A stretch of DNA of 8,231 nt from NCBI GenBank assembly GCA_030618505.1, contig JAUXDF010000119.1, positions 1-8,231 on the forward strand, in the 5' to 3' direction. The notes beneath the pieces are model-generated. The model made no database searches, was not told the origin of the DNA, and saw nothing but the letters and a program-made list of their open reading frames with translations. The stretch is from Spongiibacteraceae bacterium. Lineage in GTDB: Bacteria; Pseudomonadota; Gammaproteobacteria; Pseudomonadales; PIVM01. Every line of letters starts with the position of its first letter. Position 1 is the first letter of the stretch. Shown here piece by piece: positions 7,388 through 8,231 of the stretch. The position numbers and the translations under genes were made by a program.

Positions 7388-7531
7388 AGTGCCCATCCAG
7401 AAATTAAAAAAAGAGGTCATGGCCAACGCAAATCTTGCGACTTAAAGGCCTTGAAAAGGCCTAGAAGCTAGATTTGCGTTGGCCAGGAGCGGATTTAATT
7501 TTCGAAAACTTCCGGTTTATGGTTAGGCACT
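7388..7531 (+). mobile_element. MITE-like palindromic element, copy A (144 bp)
   Basis: This non-coding element starts AGTGCC and ends GGCACT. The terminal inverted repeats are AGTGCCCATCCAGAAA on the left and, read inward from the right, AGTGCCTAACCATAAA: identical for the first six bases and similar over about 16. A perfect 16-bp inverted pair lies inside (7420-7435 and 7470-7485) around a 34-base loop, which itself carries AGGCCTT (7446-7452) and AAGGCCT (7456-7462) around GAA. A 10-bp palindrome, TTTTCGAAAA, lies at 7499-7508. The left arm is 14 bases shorter than the matching arm of copy B and A-rich, so it has probably suffered a deletion. No transposase is encoded; mobilisation by an insertion sequence elsewhere in the genome is inferred. 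I cannot assign the terminal repeats to a named family. It lies between two convergent genes, where its hairpin could also shape 3' ends. Confidence 0.78.
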
Positions 7532-7802
7532 AACTGGCAACAAACATCAACCCAACCAGGCCACTGTCCTCGGTATGCATTACTTTCATTTTTACCGGCT
7601 CCGCATTAATTGCTCCGGTATGACGTTTAATGATCACACTAAATTCCGTACCCAGCGGAGGAATAACGTGATTGGCCATATCAATTGAAATACCACCATC
7701 GGAAAGGTCTTTCGCCTTAACGGTCATAACCCCAATAGTTGGGTGTTTTATCTCCACCACAGCATCGGATGCTGTGCGCATGTATTGCCTTCTGTTCTGC
7801 AT
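7530..7802 (-). CDS. Single-domain PilZ protein
   Basis: Predicted 90-aa cytoplasmic protein made almost entirely of one PilZ domain. RxxxR is present at R5-R9 (RQYMR) and DxSxxG at D32-G37 (DLSDGG), so c-di-GMP binding is expected. The end, GLVGLMFVAS, fits the usual final PilZ strand, so the protein is complete. Stand-alone PilZ proteins act as c-di-GMP-dependent adaptors or type IV pilus factors; which applies here is unknown. The start is the ATG at 7802, with GGGAG (complement of 7808-7812) 5 bases upstream. Extension to a TTG at 7814 would put that site inside the gene. The TAG stop is unusual in origin: its T comes from the flanking AACT duplication and its AG from the terminus of the mobile element. 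The uninterrupted gene would have ended AGT-TAA, giving the same protein. Confidence 0.85.
   Translation of the reverse strand: MQNRRQYMRTASDAVVEIKHPTIGVMTVKAKDLSDGGISIDMANHVIPPLGTEFSVIIKRHTGAINAEPVKMKVMHTEDSGLVGLMFVAS
7532..7535. repeat. Right copy of AACT target-site duplication
   Basis: AACT follows the GGCACT end of copy A and matches 7384-7387. It encodes the last codon of the small PilZ gene (AGT on the minus strand) plus the first base of its stop. Confidence 0.55.
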
Positions 7803-7843
7803 TGCCACTCCCAAAGGGTATTATTTTCATAAACTATGCGTCC

Positions 7844-7849
7844 AGTATA
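7844..7849 (-). promoter_or_regulatory. Candidate -10 box for the small PilZ gene
   Basis: On the minus strand this reads TATACT, five of six bases of the sigma-70 -10 consensus, about 42 bases upstream of the ATG at 7802. No good -35 box is visible at the right distance, so either an activator is needed or the match is chance. Confidence 0.3.
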
Positions 7850-7906
7850 GTCGAAAATTGTGTCTCTACAGATTTCACACCGGCAAACGAGCATCACCTT
7901 TAACAG

Positions 7907-8102
7907 ATGGACTCTTTAATCAGGCAATAATATAAAGCAGTTCCTGCGGAAGACTGCGGGATCGAGTATTGCCTCCCGGGAGCAAGCTAACAATGAAGCC
8001 AAAGCATTTTTATCCGCCATTGGCTGTGCAAAACCAGATCTGACGGAGGGAGAAACCACTGTCGCCTGCGCCAAAGCCCCCCCGCTTATATCATTCAAAT
8101 AA
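7907..8102 (+). pseudogene. Possible small gene remnant (frameshifted or start-less)
   Basis: A 60-codon frame from 7920 to the TAA at 8100-8102 has protein-like composition, with segments such as EQANNEAKAFLSAIGC and two cysteines in the last third, but no ATG, GTG or TTG start. An ATG at 7907 opens seven codons in the adjacent frame and stops at 7928-7930; a single-base shift near 7922 would join it to the longer frame. I see no ribosome-binding site and recognise no family. A 68-codon frame on the opposite strand (7916-8122, GTG start) overlaps it, so coding is not proven for either strand. It may be a decayed gene trapped between the two mobile-element copies, or simply non-coding. Apart from this and the promoter candidate, I see nothing else between 7803 and 8137. 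Confidence 0.2.
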
Positions 8103-8137
8103 CTCTCAACTACCACCGCCACCTTAACCAGCTAATT

Positions 8138-8231
8138 AGTGCCCATCCAGAAACTGGTAGCTTTCGAAAATTAAATCCGGTCATAGCCAACGCAAATCTA
8201 GCTCCTAGGCCTTTTCAAGGCCTTTAAGTCG
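8138..8231 (-). mobile_element. MITE-like palindromic element, copy B (cut by window end)
   Basis: The first 94 bases of a second copy. It aligns without gaps to the reverse complement of copy A from 7531 down to 7438, with 10 mismatches (about 89% identity), so it lies in the opposite orientation. Its first 16 bases, AGTGCCCATCCAGAAA, match the left end of copy A exactly. The internal arm CCAACGCAAATCT and the AGGCCTT hairpin are both present, so the missing part should be the second 16-bp arm and the far terminal repeat. AATT precedes it; a duplication cannot be tested because the far side is outside the window. Confidence 0.75.

Noticed and set aside
7388..8231. Invertible PilZ cassette between the two inverted element copies
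   Set aside because: The copies are short and about 11% diverged, no recombinase or promoter switch is visible, and the second copy is incomplete in the window.

Overview
The window looks like chromosomal sequence from a mid-GC, free-living Gammaproteobacterium, possibly marine and Cellvibrionales-like. That placement is inference: it rests on the protein families present (PilZ, HDOD, DUF748, DUF3313-type lipoprotein, an OYE-type flavin reductase) and on moderate base composition, because no rRNA or other marker gene is present. Six protein-coding genes are supported. There is no tRNA, rRNA or CRISPR array.

Layout. 90-2216 (+) encodes a three-cofactor 'old yellow enzyme' reductase (FMN barrel, 4Fe-4S cluster, FAD/NAD(P) domain). 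It converges, with only 25 bp between stops, on 2242-3288 (-), an HDOD signalling protein. A divergent intergenic region leads to 3465-5663 (+), an inner-membrane-anchored DUF748/AsmA-like periplasmic protein. This converges on 5814-6464 (-), a YcgR-type c-di-GMP receptor with a PilZ domain. That gene is divergent from 6667-7347 (+), an outer-membrane lipoprotein resembling DUF3313. Their shared 202-bp upstream region is rich in dyad symmetry: three nested inverted repeats at 6503-6585 and an operator-like TGTATG-N10-CATACA at 6624-6645. The last gene, 7530-7802 (-), is a single-domain PilZ protein.

The right end carries a small palindromic mobile element (MITE-like). Copy A (7388-7531, 144 bp) has terminal inverted repeats beginning AGTGCC, a perfect 16-bp internal inverted repeat, and a 4-bp AACT direct repeat on each side. 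It sits exactly in the stop codon of the small PilZ gene: removing it restores TAA, and with it in place its terminus supplies TAG, so the protein is unchanged. Copy B (8138 to the window edge) is about 89% identical over 94 aligned bases and lies in the opposite orientation. Between the copies are the PilZ gene, its promoter region and a possible small gene remnant.

How the genes fit together. The two PilZ proteins point to cyclic-di-GMP control of motility, adhesion or the cell surface, and the DUF748 protein and the lipoprotein are envelope components. The HDOD protein fits the same signalling theme. No operon or known multi-gene defence or biosynthetic system is evident: the genes alternate in strand and look like single transcription units. 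The most novel features are the mobile element's stop-codon insertion and the nested dyad region, not a new protein system.
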